Source: an uncultured Verrucomicrobiae bacterium
GTDB taxonomy: Bacteria > Verrucomicrobiota > Verrucomicrobiia > Limisphaerales > AAA164-E04
Length of the DNA: 64,000 nucleotides
Direction of reading: 5' to 3'
Assembly: GCA_951813855.1 (NCBI GenBank)
Contig: OX638380.1
Location: 186,001 to 250,000 of the forward strand
The position numbers and the translations under genes were made by a program. Below the pieces are notes generated by a model. It had not been told where the DNA came from and ran no database searches. It saw nothing but the letters and a program-made list of their open reading frames with translations. Positions 17,400 through 27,235 of the stretch are shown here, piece after piece (the first letter of the stretch is position 1; the number at the start of each line of letters is the position of its first letter).

Positions 17400-20300
17400 T
17401 CAGGCTACCCAGCATGTCGAGAGCAGTTCGGCCTGTTGCAGGACGGTCAGCATGGCGGCGTTCTGAAGGTCCGGAGGATAGCCGTGTTCTCCGAGGATAC
17501 GCTTGACCAGAACCCGCATCCGAGCCCTCGCCGGCTCGCGGTGCTGCCGGTCCACGGAAGCCTTGCTCTTGAGGCTGTTCAGCAACTCATGAGCGATGAC
17601 GCGAAGGTGGTCGTTGCCCATCACCTCTACCGCGCTTTCGTTCTGGGCCAATGCGTCGTAGAAGGCGATCTCCTCTTGGCTGAGGCCTTCTTCCTCGCCG
17701 CGCTGGTGGGCGGCGAGGATGTCCTTGGCGAGCCCAATCAGCTCCTGAAGGACCTCCGCCGTCGTGACGGCATTGTTGTGGTAGCGGGCGATTGCCTCCT
17801 CCAGCCTCTTTGAGAATTCGCGGGTCTGCACGACGTTGACTCGGCTTCGCGATCGAAGCTCGCCGTTGATGAGCTTGCACAGCGCCTCCAAGGCGAGGTT
17901 CTTCTTCTCCATTTCCTGGATCTCGGCGAGGAACTCGTCGGAAAGGATGGAGATGTCCGGCGTATCCAGCCCCGTGGCTTCGAGAATGTCGACGATTTCG
18001 GTTGAGACGATGGCGCGGCTGACGATCTGCTGCACGGCCAAATCTCGTTCGGTGGAGGACTTGCCGGCACCCGGCACGCTCTTGGCAAGCGCCGCGCGAA
18101 CGGTTTGGAAGAAGCCCACCTCATCGCGAATGTCGCGCGCCTTGTCGCTGGCGGCAGCGAGCGCGAACGCTTTGGAGAGCGCGAGCACGGCGTCGTTAAA
18201 GCGGCGATGAGTGCGTTTCTTGGCCTCTTTGGTTAATTCCCTGGCCGCCTCTCTTTGCTGGATCGCCAAGATCCACTCGATGGCGCCGGCGAGCGCTACG
18301 AGTCGTTCCTGCGGTGATCCGACAAGGCCCTTGCGGTAGTCGAAGCCATGGAACATGGCGCTCACGATCTCGTATTTCTCCAGCATCATCGCGACGGCCT
18401 TGGCTTCGTCGATATCGGCGTGTCTCCGATCGTCGCGGGAATACTGGCCAAGGGCTGATTTTAGATTCTGCGCGATGCCGATGTAGTCTACGATCAGTCC
18501 GCCAGGCTTGTCGCGGAATACGCGGTTGACGCGGGCGATGGCCTGCATGAGCCCGTGCCCCCGCATGTGCTTGTCGACGTACATCGTGTGCAGGCTCGGC
18601 GCATCGAATCCGGTAAGCCACATGTCCCTCACGATCACCAGCTTGAGCGCATCGTCCGGATCCTTGATCCGCTTGGCGAGTAATTCGCGGCGCGACTTGC
18701 CGCCGATGTGCCGTTGCCATTGCTTCGGGTCCGACGCGGTTCCGGTCATGACGATCTTGAGGATGCCGCTTTCGTCGTCGTCACTGTTCCAGTCCGGGCG
18801 TATCCGGATTATCTCGTTGTAGGGCGCGACGCAGAACCAACGGCTCATGCTGACAATCATGGCCTTGCCGTCCATGCCGACCACGCGGTTCTCGAAATGC
18901 TCGATCAAATCTCGCGCAACCAGACGCAAGCGCTTCTCGGTGCCGACGACGGCCTCGACGTTGGCCAATCTGCGCTTGATCCGTTCCTGCTCGCCTTCAA
19001 CGTCCTCCTCGATCAGCTCCGCGATCTCGTCATCGAGCGCCGGTTTCTCATTCTCATCGAGCTCGATGCGGGCGAGGCGGCTCTCGTAGTAGATCGGTAC
19101 CGTCGCGCCGTCCTCGACCCCTCGGCTGATGTCGTAAACGTCAATGTATTCGCCGAACACGGCCGGTGTATTCGCGTCCTCCTTTTCGATCGGCGTACCG
19201 GTGAAACCGATGAAGGAGGCGTTCGGCAGGGCGTCGCGAAGGTACTTGGCGAAGCCGTAAGAAATTTCGCCGGTTTTGTGCGCCACCTTGGCACGGAAAC
19301 CGTACTGGCTGCGGTGCGCCTCATCGGCGATCACGACTACATTCCGGCGGTCGGTGAGTGCTGGATAGTCAGTTTTACCGTTTTCGGGTGCGAACTTTTG
19401 GAGGGTGATGAACACGACGACGCCGGAAGGGCGGGTTAGGATCCGCCGTAGATCCTCGCGGCTCTCAGCCTGCTGCGGGGTTTGGCGGAGCAGGTCGCGA
19501 CACATCGAAAACGTGCCGAACAACTGGTTGTCGAGGTCGTTACGATCGGTGAGGACGACGACGGTCGGGTTCTCCATTGTGGGGTGGGTGATGATCTGTC
19601 CGGCGTAGAACGCCATGAGCAGGCTCTTGCCTGATCCTTGGGTATGCCAGATGACGCCGATGCGGCGGTCGCCCTCCGGTTGATCGTTAAAGGTGGTGAA
19701 GCCATAGCGGGATGGGGCTTCGCGCATTCCCTCTCCGTGGCCCGGCCTGGCTTGCTGAGCCTTCGGGAGTGCTCGCAGCGTCGATCGAACAGCCCGCCGC
19801 ACGGCGTGAAACTGATGGTAGCCGGCGATAATCTTGACGATGCCGGAACCTGTGTCGCCTAAGACGGTGAAGTCCCGGATCAAGGTCAGAAACCGGTTCC
19901 TCTCCAAGACGCCCTTGACGACGGTTTCGAGTTCCGGCGCGCCTTTCGGGGCAATGGTGGAGGAGTCCATGGTACGCCAAGGCATAAACCGTTCGAGATT
20001 GGCCGTTAGCGAGCCGAGGCGCGCTTGCATCCCGTCCGACGTCAAGAGCGCGGCGTTGGTTCGGAACAGGGAAAGTATCTCGTTCTTGTAGGTTTGGAGC
20101 TGGTTGAACGCCCCTTCGAGGGTGGAGTTTTCGTCGCTTGGGTTCTTCAGTTCGATCACGGCCAGAGGTAAGCCGTTGATGAACAGCACCACGTCGGGTC
20201 GGCGATTCTTCTTATGCTCGATCACCGTGAACTGGTTCACCGCGAGCCAATCGTTGGTGTCCGCATGGTCGAAGTTGATCAGCCTGGCGACATCGTCGCC

Positions 20301-20624
20301 GATGCTGCCGTCCTTTCGGACAATCTCGACGGGCACGCCCTCGATCAAGTAGCGGTGCAGGCGGCAGTTCTCCTCGATGAGCGAGGGTGTTTCTGACTGA
20401 CTTACCTTGCGCAACACCTCCTCCAGCACCTCGCCGGGTAGGTGTGGGTTGAAGCGTGCGAGCGCCTTGCGGAGCCGCTCTGTCAGGAGTACTTCATCGT
20501 GGCTGTCGCGCTCCGGTGCCGGACCCTCCGGGCCGATGTCTGGTCCGTAAAGCACGGCATAGTCCAGCCCGTCAAGCCATACGAGGGCGGCGTCTTCCAC
20601 CTCGTTTTCGGTGAGTTTGGCCAT
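17400..20624 (-). CDS. hsdR: Type I restriction enzyme R subunit
   Basis: This intact 1074-residue HsdR is the motor and nuclease subunit of a type I restriction complex. The N-terminal PD-(D/E)XK nuclease is seen in [19 protein letters not shown]. The helicase has Walker [17 protein letters not shown] box [12 protein letters not shown], motif [12 protein letters not shown] and motif [17 protein letters not shown], followed by a long helical C-terminus. The ATG at 20624 is chosen because it starts [20 protein letters not shown], the family N-terminus, and overlaps the DUF4411 stop (ATGA). The expected partners are damaged: hsdM is truncated 5 kb upstream and hsdS is absent, so the protein should have no DNA recognition. 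GC is higher than in the neighbours, consistent with acquisition. Confidence 0.95.
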   Translation of the reverse strand: MAKLTENEVEDAALVWLDGLDYAVLYGPDIGPEGPAPERDSHDEVLLTERLRKALARFNPHLPGEVLEEVLRKVSQSETPSLIEENCRLHRYLIEGVPVEIVRKDGSIGDDVARLINFDHADTNDWLAVNQFTVIEHKKNRRPDVVLFINGLPLAVIELKNPSDENSTLEGAFNQLQTYKNEILSLFRTNAALLTSDGMQARLGSLTANLERFMPWRTMDSSTIAPKGAPELETVVKGVLERNRFLTLIRDFTVLGDTGSGIVKIIAGYHQFHAVRRAVRSTLRALPKAQQARPGHGEGMREAPSRYGFTTFNDQPEGDRRIGVIWHTQGSGKSLLMAFYAGQIITHPTMENPTVVVLTDRNDLDNQLFGTFSMCRDLLRQTPQQAESREDLRRILTRPSGVVVFITLQKFAPENGKTDYPALTDRRNVVVIADEAHRSQYGFRAKVAHKTGEISYGFAKYLRDALPNASFIGFTGTPIEKEDANTPAVFGEYIDVYDISRGVEDGATVPIYYESRLARIELDENEKPALDDEIAELIEEDVEGEQERIKRRLANVEAVVGTEKRLRLVARDLIEHFENRVVGMDGKAMIVSMSRWFCVAPYNEIIRIRPDWNSDDDESGILKIVMTGTASDPKQWQRHIGGKSRRELLAKRIKDPDDALKLVIVRDMWLTGFDAPSLHTMYVDKHMRGHGLMQAIARVNRVFRDKPGGLIVDYIGIAQNLKSALGQYSRDDRRHADIDEAKAVAMMLEKYEIVSAMFHGFDYRKGLVGSPQERLVALAGAIEWILAIQQREAARELTKEAKKRTHRRFNDAVLALSKAFALAAASDKARDIRDEVGFFQTVRAALAKSVPGAGKSSTERDLAVQQIVSRAIVSTEIVDILEATGLDTPDISILSDEFLAEIQEMEKKNLALEALCKLINGELRSRSRVNVVQTREFSKRLEEAIARYHNNAVTTAEVLQELIGLAKDILAAHQRGEEEGLSQEEIAFYDALAQNESAVEVMGNDHLRVIAHELLNSLKSKASVDRQHREPARARMRVLVKRILGEHGYPPDLQNAAMLTVLQQAELLSTCWVA

Positions 20625-21130
20625 CAGGCGGTCGTGCGGCTCGACCCCAGCACGAACCTCGCTCGTTCGCGGCGGAGCATCTCGTAAGAGCTCATGCAGC
20701 GCAGGCCGAAGTCGATACAGGCGTTCGGAATCTTGATCTTTTTGATGGTGTTGGCCGGGGTCTCTTGCGTGACAACGATGCACTCGTGAGCCAGCGCGTG
20801 CGCGACAAGCGAGTGATCAGCAGCCTTCATAAAGGTGGCGACGGCAGTCGGCTGGTATCCTTTGTCGTTCGCCCAATCGCTCACGATGCTACGCTTTAGC
20901 AACACGGTGTCATCCATTGGCAAAAAGAAATCGCTGCCCCGCGCTGCGGCCCACTCCGCCAGCTCGTCGTCTCCGTCTTGCAGTTCGTCGGCGACCTTTT
21001 CGATGCTCGCGACCTTGCCAACCCCGTTCTGCTCAACCAACCAATCCCAGAAGGCGGGGCAGAAATCGAAACCGTAGTGCAGATTCTTGGCCTGAATGAA
21101 GACATCCGAATCGATAAGATAAGTGTTCAT
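20624..21130 (-). CDS. DUF4411 PIN-like protein, putative toxin
   Basis: This 168-residue DUF4411 family protein has a PIN-like fold. The N-terminus [19 protein letters not shown] carries the first acidic residue of PIN nucleases; a later acidic residue ([12 protein letters not shown]) and VVTQE follow. Family members are typically encoded next to XRE-ImmA/IrrE genes and are treated as toxin-antitoxin or regulatory pairs. Here the start overlaps the stop of that gene (ATGA at 21127-21130) and its own stop overlaps the hsdR start, so the three form one coupled unit. Nuclease activity is inferred, not shown. Confidence 0.85.
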   Translation of the reverse strand: MNTYLIDSDVFIQAKNLHYGFDFCPAFWDWLVEQNGVGKVASIEKVADELQDGDDELAEWAAARGSDFFLPMDDTVLLKRSIVSDWANDKGYQPTAVATFMKAADHSLVAHALAHECIVVTQETPANTIKKIKIPNACIDFGLRCMSSYEMLRRERARFVLGSSRTTA

Positions 21131-22281
21131 CTCATGACCCCGGCTTCGCGTCCGAGATTGTTGAAGGCTTTGGTACTCCTGACACCCAACATCCGAAACG
21201 CATCCCGATAGAGCGTCTGCCCTTCGAGCGTGCTCCCGACCAGCGCACGCACGAACCGGCGTCCGACCCGCGCGACCGTCGTGCGGTAGAAGTCGCCGCC
21301 GGCGGCGCCCGCCTGGACAAGTTTCCGCAGACGCTGGTTCTCCTGAGCCCAAGCGGTATCGAAGCGCTCGCGAGTTAGCCAGCCCGCATCGAGCAGGCGT
21401 CGCAGGATGACCAACTTGCTGACTTTGAAGGTACGCGACAGTCGAGACAGCACGTCCGGGAGCGATTCCTTCCGGCGCAGTTCGAATCGCAGTGCTTCCA
21501 GCGGCACCAGAAGCTCCGCCGCCACCGCGTTGCACCACACCTCCTCGCGTCGGAAACCCATTTCCGGCGCGGTCCCGAGGTTCGACAAGGCCGTAGCGCC
21601 AAGCCAGATATGCGCCAACTCGTGGGCGAGCGTGAACATCAGCGCCGCTTTCGTGTCCTGTCCGTTGACGAAGATCAGCGGGGCGTGCGGATCGCAAAGC
21701 GCGAATCCGCGAAACTCGGCGGGATCAAGACGGCGGCTGGTGTTGCTCATCACGATACCGCTCACCATGACAAGAATACCGGATTCGTCGGCTTGGCGGA
21801 TAAACTGCCGCAGCGCATCGTTCCAGGTCGAACACTTCCGACGGGCGATCAGATCGAAACCCAAGGTCTCTCGGATTTGCGCAGCGACAGTTTCAGGGGC
21901 TGCCTCGACAGAGACGCTACCGACGAAGTCGAGCTCCGGTTCGCCGACGGCACGGGCGAAGTCCTGATACCAGCCCTGCCGTTCCTGGCAGGCGTAGATC
22001 ATGTCCAACAGGTTGGGGCTGAGCCGCGTAACCTTATGACCGGCGAAAGTGCGGAAATCTGGTATGGGAACGGCTTCCTCCGGCGGACCCGAGAGGAACA
22101 GATAGCCGACCGGCACGTGGACGGCGCGAGCGAACGCTTCCAACTGCTTCAAGGTGGGCTTGACCTCGCCGCTTTCCCAGTCAGGCAGCTTCTTGAACTT
22201 CAAGGTGAGGTCTGCTTGCTCGACCCCGGCGCGTTCGCGCGCCCAACGCAGAAGCTCGGGATTGATGGGGGCGCGGATCAT
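21127..22281 (-). CDS. XRE-family regulator with ImmA/IrrE metallopeptidase domain
   Basis: This 384-residue protein has an N-terminal helix-turn-helix (about 8-60, ELLRWARERAGVEQADLTLK and PTLKQLEAFARAVHVPVGYL). The C-terminal ImmA/IrrE zinc peptidase domain (COG2856) has the HExxH motif at H220-H224 ([12 protein letters not shown]) and the downstream CNAVAAELLVP segment. Such proteins act as antitoxin or repressor and cleave regulators. It is coupled by ATGA to the DUF4411 gene. The ATG at 22281 is chosen because it begins MIRAPINPELLRWAR, the family start; it overlaps the stop of a short hsdR-derived fragment. Confidence 0.9.
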   Translation of the reverse strand: MIRAPINPELLRWARERAGVEQADLTLKFKKLPDWESGEVKPTLKQLEAFARAVHVPVGYLFLSGPPEEAVPIPDFRTFAGHKVTRLSPNLLDMIYACQERQGWYQDFARAVGEPELDFVGSVSVEAAPETVAAQIRETLGFDLIARRKCSTWNDALRQFIRQADESGILVMVSGIVMSNTSRRLDPAEFRGFALCDPHAPLIFVNGQDTKAALMFTLAHELAHIWLGATALSNLGTAPEMGFRREEVWCNAVAAELLVPLEALRFELRRKESLPDVLSRLSRTFKVSKLVILRRLLDAGWLTRERFDTAWAQENQRLRKLVQAGAAGGDFYRTTVARVGRRFVRALVGSTLEGQTLYRDAFRMLGVRSTKAFNNLGREAGVMR

Positions 22282-22470
22282 GGCCACTTGAGCGTTAGGC
22301 CGTTCGGTCCGATAACCGGTCCGTGCTTCACGGTACAGCCTAGTCCATCGAGCCATACGAGAGCGGCGTTTTCCACCACGTTTTCGGTGAATCTGGCCAT
22401 CATGCGGTCGTACGGATCGACCCCAGCACGAATCTCGCTCGTTCGCGGCGGAGCATCTCGTAAGGGCTCA
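22278..22470 (-). pseudogene. Duplicated DUF4411 3' end and hsdR 5' end
   Basis: Codons 22400 to 22278 read [20 protein letters not shown] and so repeat the N-terminus of HsdR. The preceding 70 nt repeat the end of the DUF4411 gene ([15 protein letters not shown] in that frame). The segment closely matches 20505-20695. It is a short tandem duplication of the DUF4411/hsdR junction left just upstream of the intact module, best explained by unequal recombination between repeated modules. Confidence 0.8.
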
Positions 22471-22603
22471 TGCGTCGAACGCAGGCGAAGAGGACAGGCG
22501 CTTTTGGCCTGGGAAGTCGCACGCCAACCAGTGGCAAGGCCACGATGTGCTCTCCCTTTTCCAAGAGACCATGCGGTGAATAGGGATTGGCTACTAACGC
22601 GGC

Positions 22604-23140
22604 TCATTCAATCCTTTCCGTCCAAAAGAACTGCACTTCCAGCGTTCGAAGCATGACGTACGTGTTTTGCCAAGGGACTTTGAACTTGTCGCAAACATCC
22701 GGCAGTTTCACCCTCCTCTTTGACTCTGGTGCAGGCTGTTCGTTCGTTACAACGGTTGCGCCGCACACCTGTTCGCAGGCAACGAGCCAACCGTCTGCGC
22801 CTGTCGCGAAATTCTCTTTTGCATGGTCTGAGTCGTTTGGATGGCTTTGAATCCAGTTTATAATATCCGTGCGGACGCGCACCACATTATCGGGGGCCAC
22901 TTTGAGGAAGAATTCATCCGGAACTTCGTTTTTCACCCACCGAACAAGTTCCTCGGTGCTACGACCGGCAAGCAGTTCGTTGCACACTGGGTCGCCGCTG
23001 AAGATCTAGCCCTGCCGATGATGGTGCAACAGACATTTCCAGAAACCGGGGTAAATGTCGAACGCGTAGTAGAGATTCTTCGCGGTAATGAGAACGTGGG
23101 AGTCCACGAAATAGAACTGATCCGTTATTGGGAGAGTCTC
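22604..23140 (-). pseudogene. Second DUF4411 gene, broken
   Basis: This is a diverged DUF4411 homologue. Translating around 23130-22990 gives YFVDSHVLITAKNLYYAFDI, and the frame continues after an in-frame TAG with CNELLAGRSTEELVRWVKNE and VVTNE to the end at 22604. No start codon precedes the conserved N-terminus in frame. It is a dead duplicate of the gene at 20624-21130, quite different in sequence, so the duplication is old or was a separate acquisition. Confidence 0.75.
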
Positions 23141-23680
23141 ATGCCCAATCGCTCGGCGTACTTCTGGAACGTTCCACCCCGGAGGCCTGTTAGTTCATGG
23201 GCTTCCCTGAATCCGATTTGCCCCTCCATCGCCGCTCTGATCACATGGGTCGCAAAGAGTTGGCCTACATGTGCGTTCTGGGTGTTGTAGAATTCGGTTC
23301 TAGACGGTTCCGCGCCGCTCAGGCGTTCTTGGCTGACGTAGTGCTCATATAATTCGATAAAGGCGCTGCGGTCAACGAGCCTGAGGTCCAAGGCTCGACG
23401 GGCAGCGACCACGGGGCTCACCTTGAACGAGTGCCCAAGGGCCTCGAAGGGGCGCTGCTTCCGCCTCACATGCAACCAGCGTTTTCGAAGTTCGCTCGAC
23501 GGCACGAGAAATTCCGCTACCGCCCGGTTGCACCATTCTTCTACTTTCGTGCCTCCGGGAAGAAGATGGTCGAAACCGGAAAGCCCCCCCACCGAGCCAG
23601 ATGTGCGCCAGTTCGTGAGCCATCGTGAACATCTGGGCGGCTTTTGCATCCATGCCGTTCACGAAAATCAGGGGCGAGTA
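23125..23680 (-). pseudogene. Second XRE-ImmA/IrrE gene, truncated and frameshifted
   Basis: Only the C-terminal half remains. It begins at the edge of the ISAs1-type element with [20 protein letters not shown] (HExxH present), shifts frame near 23600 and continues [20 protein letters not shown] to the end at 23125. It pairs with the broken DUF4411 copy at 22604-23140, repeating the order of the intact module downstream. The helix-turn-helix half was lost at the insertion boundary. Confidence 0.8.
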
Positions 23681-25844
23681 CAGGACTTTTTCATGCTAAT
23701 AATTTTTGATCGACGATCGTTTTTTTAAGTGTCGAGCGGAGTATTTCGATTCGTCGGAAAAACTGTTTTTCCGAATTATGCTTCGAGTTAGGCGGCGATT
23801 GCCGATTGAGACGAGTTTCAGCCGGACAGGAGACTAAACCGGTGCGAGTATCGGTCGAACGATCAATTCGCCGACCGAATCAGCAAGGAGGAAGCGTCGG
23901 TAATCAGGAAGGTCGGGTCAGTTTTTTTTCGGACGTTTAAACGGGGTGGTTTTCGTGACGGCTCGCAACCCTTGGTTCCGATTCGTCTGAAAATCGTCGG
24001 TAGCTTCGGCCATATTAGAGTATTCCGACTGGAGAATGATCGCCAAGGCCAGGTTGTTGAAGAGGGCATTGTTCGTCGGCCCATGGCGAGTTCGCATGAG
24101 ACAATCATCTTCGCCGAAAATCCCGTCGCGACGGCGGTGATTGCCGTTTTCTACCGTCCCATGTCCCCGATTGAGTGACAACAATCGTTGAGCGTCGGCA
24201 GCTTCCGGAGGCAACGAAGTGACGCCGTAAGCATATTCCACGGTCTCGGGCCCACCGTTCAAATGATGACGGTGTCGAAGGATCCGAAAGACTTGGAGGA
24301 CATGCGGTAATTTGACGGCTCCGGGAAGGGGTTCATAGGTTTGAATGCTCCGTTGATCGATGCGGCCATGTCCTTTCTCCGGGTTTTCGGTGAACCGGTC
24401 CTGGGCCACTCGATCCCAATCCAGGCTGGTCAAAAATTGAGAGAGTTCGGGGTTGTTCTCTTTGACCGTGAAGAGAAAATGGGCTCCGTTAACCAGCACG
24501 ATGGCATCGGCCATGACTCGGTTAGTATGGAGCGCATCGATCGTAATGATGGCTCCCCGGATATCGACATCCTCCAAGAGAGCCGCCATCGCCGCCTGTT
24601 CGCCGCCTTGGTCTCGGCAACTGCGAACGGCGATGGGCACCGCATCTTGATGGCGCACGAGGATGACGGTCTCGAAATGGTCTTTGCTGTTGCGATTAGC
24701 TCCGTTGATCCGCTTCCCGTCAGCAGCCAAGGCTTCCAAGGGTTGTCGAGTCAATTGGGCCGTTACCCAGCGGTGAGTTACCGTTTGCAACGCTTCCGGA
24801 TCCGTCTCGGTCATGACCCGGTGAATCGTCGCGAGAGACGGGGCTACGTAACGGTCCTTGGCGTTGCGCCACGCCCCGAGAGTCTGCAATTGGTTTGGCG
24901 TCATTTTTTGGGCGTAACGCGAAGTCGCCAAGGGGCCGACCTTGCCGGCCAATCGAGCTAAGATGCAGCTAGCGAGGACCATTTCCAGCCGATGTTTGCG
25001 TCCTTGGGCTCGGCGAAAATCAGCCATTTCCGCTAGCAGTTGCACCAATGATTTCAACTGTTTCGGGGACGTTTCTACCCGCTGCACCTGGGGGCCCCAA
25101 GACGGATCGTCCTGACGCTTCCTTAATCGGGAACAGGCTTGGGGTCGCAAGGGATAAACGTACCTTTCCTTCTTGATATTGTGCCGGGCGGTATAGCGTC
25201 CGTTGCTGCGAGCGTAGCCTTGCGATTGCCCTGCCGCCCGCCAATTCCCCGCGCGATAGATCGTGCCCGCGAAGTGTCGGGGATCGACGAAAGTTTCGGC
25301 CAATTCCAGCGGATGACCCCAGGTCCGTTGCCAATCGGCACTCAAACGGCGCAGCATTTTGGCCATGACGCAGCTCCCCAGATTGTGCACTTCGCCCCGC
25401 TCGGTAAGCAGGAGGAATCGGGTATTGTTGGCAATCAAATGCAGCCGACGAAACTGCTCTCGTTTTTTCCACCCGAGCCACTTGTCTCGCGGGCGACACT
25501 TGAACACTCCGCTTTGCCAGCCGGCTAACGCCAACCACCGGCCTCGGTACTCGGCAACATAACGCAGACCGCGTCCGGCAAAGCCTTTGAAACCCAAGCG
25601 ATGGTTCTGATCCATCAGCGAATCCCAGCGTCTTCGCTCACTGCTCTTCACCAATCGAACGGTCACCAGCTTGAGGTTGATTTTGGTGTCCCTGAGGAAC
25701 CCATAACGACCGGAGAGTGAAAAAGCCAGCTTTATTTTCCCATTTCGAAGGCGCTGAAGTTTCGGCTCTCTGGTGAAGGGAAAAAGCGAATATGGCCCGA
25801 AATCGGTGATACGGGCCTCTAGCGATTAGCGTGAAAAAACCCTG
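23681..25844 (-). mobile_element. Complete DruA-ISAs1 insertion element
   Basis: This is a 2164-bp element with matching inverted ends: CAGGACTTTTTCATGCTAAT at the left and, reverse-complemented, CAGGGTTTTTTCACGCTAAT at the right. It carries one transposase gene. Its flanks are a broken XRE-ImmA gene on the left and hsdM on the right. No target duplication is visible (flanks GGGCGAGTA and CTCGGTGG) and the rest of hsdM and hsdS is missing, so the insertion was followed by a deletion or by recombination between copies. Confidence 0.82.
23918..25666 (-). CDS. ISAs1-family transposase with N-terminal DruA-like (DUF4338) domain
   Basis: This is a 582-residue fusion. Residues 1 to about 190 resemble DUF4338/DruA proteins: [62 protein letters not shown]. 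After a basic linker comes an ISAs1 transposase: [20 protein letters not shown], catalytic Asp in [14 protein letters not shown], Asp in [10 protein letters not shown], and the Glu region [20 protein letters not shown]. The tail is [11 protein letters not shown]. It appears intact and may be active. DruA is part of the Druantia anti-phage system; the role of the domain here is unknown and more likely linked to transposition. An older remnant lies at 15618-16954. Confidence 0.88.
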   Translation of the reverse strand: MTVRLVKSSERRRWDSLMDQNHRLGFKGFAGRGLRYVAEYRGRWLALAGWQSGVFKCRPRDKWLGWKKREQFRRLHLIANNTRFLLLTERGEVHNLGSCVMAKMLRRLSADWQRTWGHPLELAETFVDPRHFAGTIYRAGNWRAAGQSQGYARSNGRYTARHNIKKERYVYPLRPQACSRLRKRQDDPSWGPQVQRVETSPKQLKSLVQLLAEMADFRRAQGRKHRLEMVLASCILARLAGKVGPLATSRYAQKMTPNQLQTLGAWRNAKDRYVAPSLATIHRVMTETDPEALQTVTHRWVTAQLTRQPLEALAADGKRINGANRNSKDHFETVILVRHQDAVPIAVRSCRDQGGEQAAMAALLEDVDIRGAIITIDALHTNRVMADAIVLVNGAHFLFTVKENNPELSQFLTSLDWDRVAQDRFTENPEKGHGRIDQRSIQTYEPLPGAVKLPHVLQVFRILRHRHHLNGGPETVEYAYGVTSLPPEAADAQRLLSLNRGHGTVENGNHRRRDGIFGEDDCLMRTRHGPTNNALFNNLALAIILQSEYSNMAEATDDFQTNRNQGLRAVTKTTPFKRPKKN

Positions 25845-26861
25845 CTCGGTGGACATGGAGCTGTTGACGAGAACCACGCCCGCCGTGCCGTTCGGAGCCA
25901 AGTGGTGGTGAATGTGCTGGAGCCAAGCGTAGTTGGCGTTGTCCACAGGAGGCGCACCGAATATCCAACGCGCATCCTCTCGCAGCCGGTTGCCGCCCCA
26001 ATCCGAAACGTTGAACGGTGGATTGGCCAGAATGTAGTTGGCCTTGAGGTCCGAAAGCTCGATCTTGTGGAAACTACCCTCGTTGTTCCATCGAATATCG
26101 GCGTCAATTCCGCGTACCGCGAGGTTCATCTTGGCGAGGCGCCAAGTCGTGTAGTTACTCTCCTGGCCGTAGATGGCGAAGTCTCCAATGCGACCGCCGT
26201 GTTCCTCGACGAACTTCTCGGATTGGACGAACATGCCGCCAGAGCCACAGCACGGGTCATAGACGCGTCCCTTGTAGGGTTCCAGCATCTCGACCAGCAG
26301 ACGGACGATAGACCGGGGGGTGTAGAACTCACCGCCTCGCTTGCCCTCGGCCCCGGCGAAGCCTCCGAGAAAATACTCGTACACCCGCCCAAGTATGTCG
26401 CGGGAGCGGTCGGCCTTCTCGGCCATGCCAATTCCGCTCACCAAGTTGATCAGCTCCCCAAGCATGATCTTGTCGAGTGCCGGGCAGACATAGTTCTTGG
26501 GGATGATACCCTTTAGCGAGGGATTTTTGGCCTCGATGGCCCGCATGGCGTTGTCAATGTCCTTGCCGATAGACGACTGTTTGGCCTTGCCTTGCAAACG
26601 AGACCAGCGTGCTGCCTTGGGAACCCAGAAGACATTCTCGGCGAGGTACTCTTCAGGGGCTTCTGCATCGGCCAGATCGTCCTTGAGCAATTCTGCCCGC
26701 TTGGCTTCGAAGGCGTCCGAGATGTACTTGAGGAAGATCAGTCCGAGGGCAACATGCTTGTAGTCGGAGGGTTCCATGTTGCCGCGTAGCTTGTCTGCCA
26801 CGGTCCATAGCTGGGCTTCGAACCCGAGATTGGCTCCGTTGTTCTTCGCCTTTTTTGCCAT
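25845..26861 (-). pseudogene. hsdM: Type I DNA methyltransferase M subunit, truncated by IS
   Basis: The first ~339 residues of HsdM, the adenine-N6 methyltransferase of a type I system, are intact: N-terminal [38 protein letters not shown] motif [13 protein letters not shown], and the catalytic NPPF in [15 protein letters not shown]. It stops matching right after [11 protein letters not shown], at the inverted end of the ISAs1-type element, and the frame runs on ~70 codons into IS sequence. About a third of the protein is lost, as is any hsdS. An AAGGAT just before the ATG is one of the few good Shine-Dalgarno candidates in the window. Confidence 0.9.
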
Positions 26862-27235
26862 GTTATCCTTGATCCATATGCTCCGACGGAGAAGCAGTTT
26901 TACCAGTCGGCTGCAGGAATTTCACGGTCAATCTGACCGATATCTTTCGGGCAGGTTGATAGTCCGCAGAATGCGTTGTCGTCCGAATATGAGTAGCGGC
27001 TGCTCGAAATATCAATATCAAAGAGGAATACGCGGCCAGGACGGCTGAGGAGAAACTCAAGTTAGGGCCAAGACCTGCGGCATGCGGTCAAATCCGACCA
27101 GATACCACAGGCGAAGTCAGATAGCAGAGAAACTCGACATTTTCTCGGAATCCGCCCGCTTTCCGGGAGACGATTATGCCAAATATTCCTGCGATCAGGT
27201 CTGACTATTCATCACCTTTACGCATGACGTAATTC
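26862..27235. other. Intergenic upstream of hsdM
   Basis: This 374-nt stretch lies between the hsdM start and a decayed IS256-like element. It has no gene-like frame. The hsdM promoter should be here but no clear -35/-10 pair is seen. Confidence 0.45.

Noticed and set aside
23918..25666. Druantia anti-phage system
   Set aside because: Only a DruA-like domain fused to a transposase is present. No druB, druC, druD or large helicase druE gene is nearby, so calling a defence system is unsupported.
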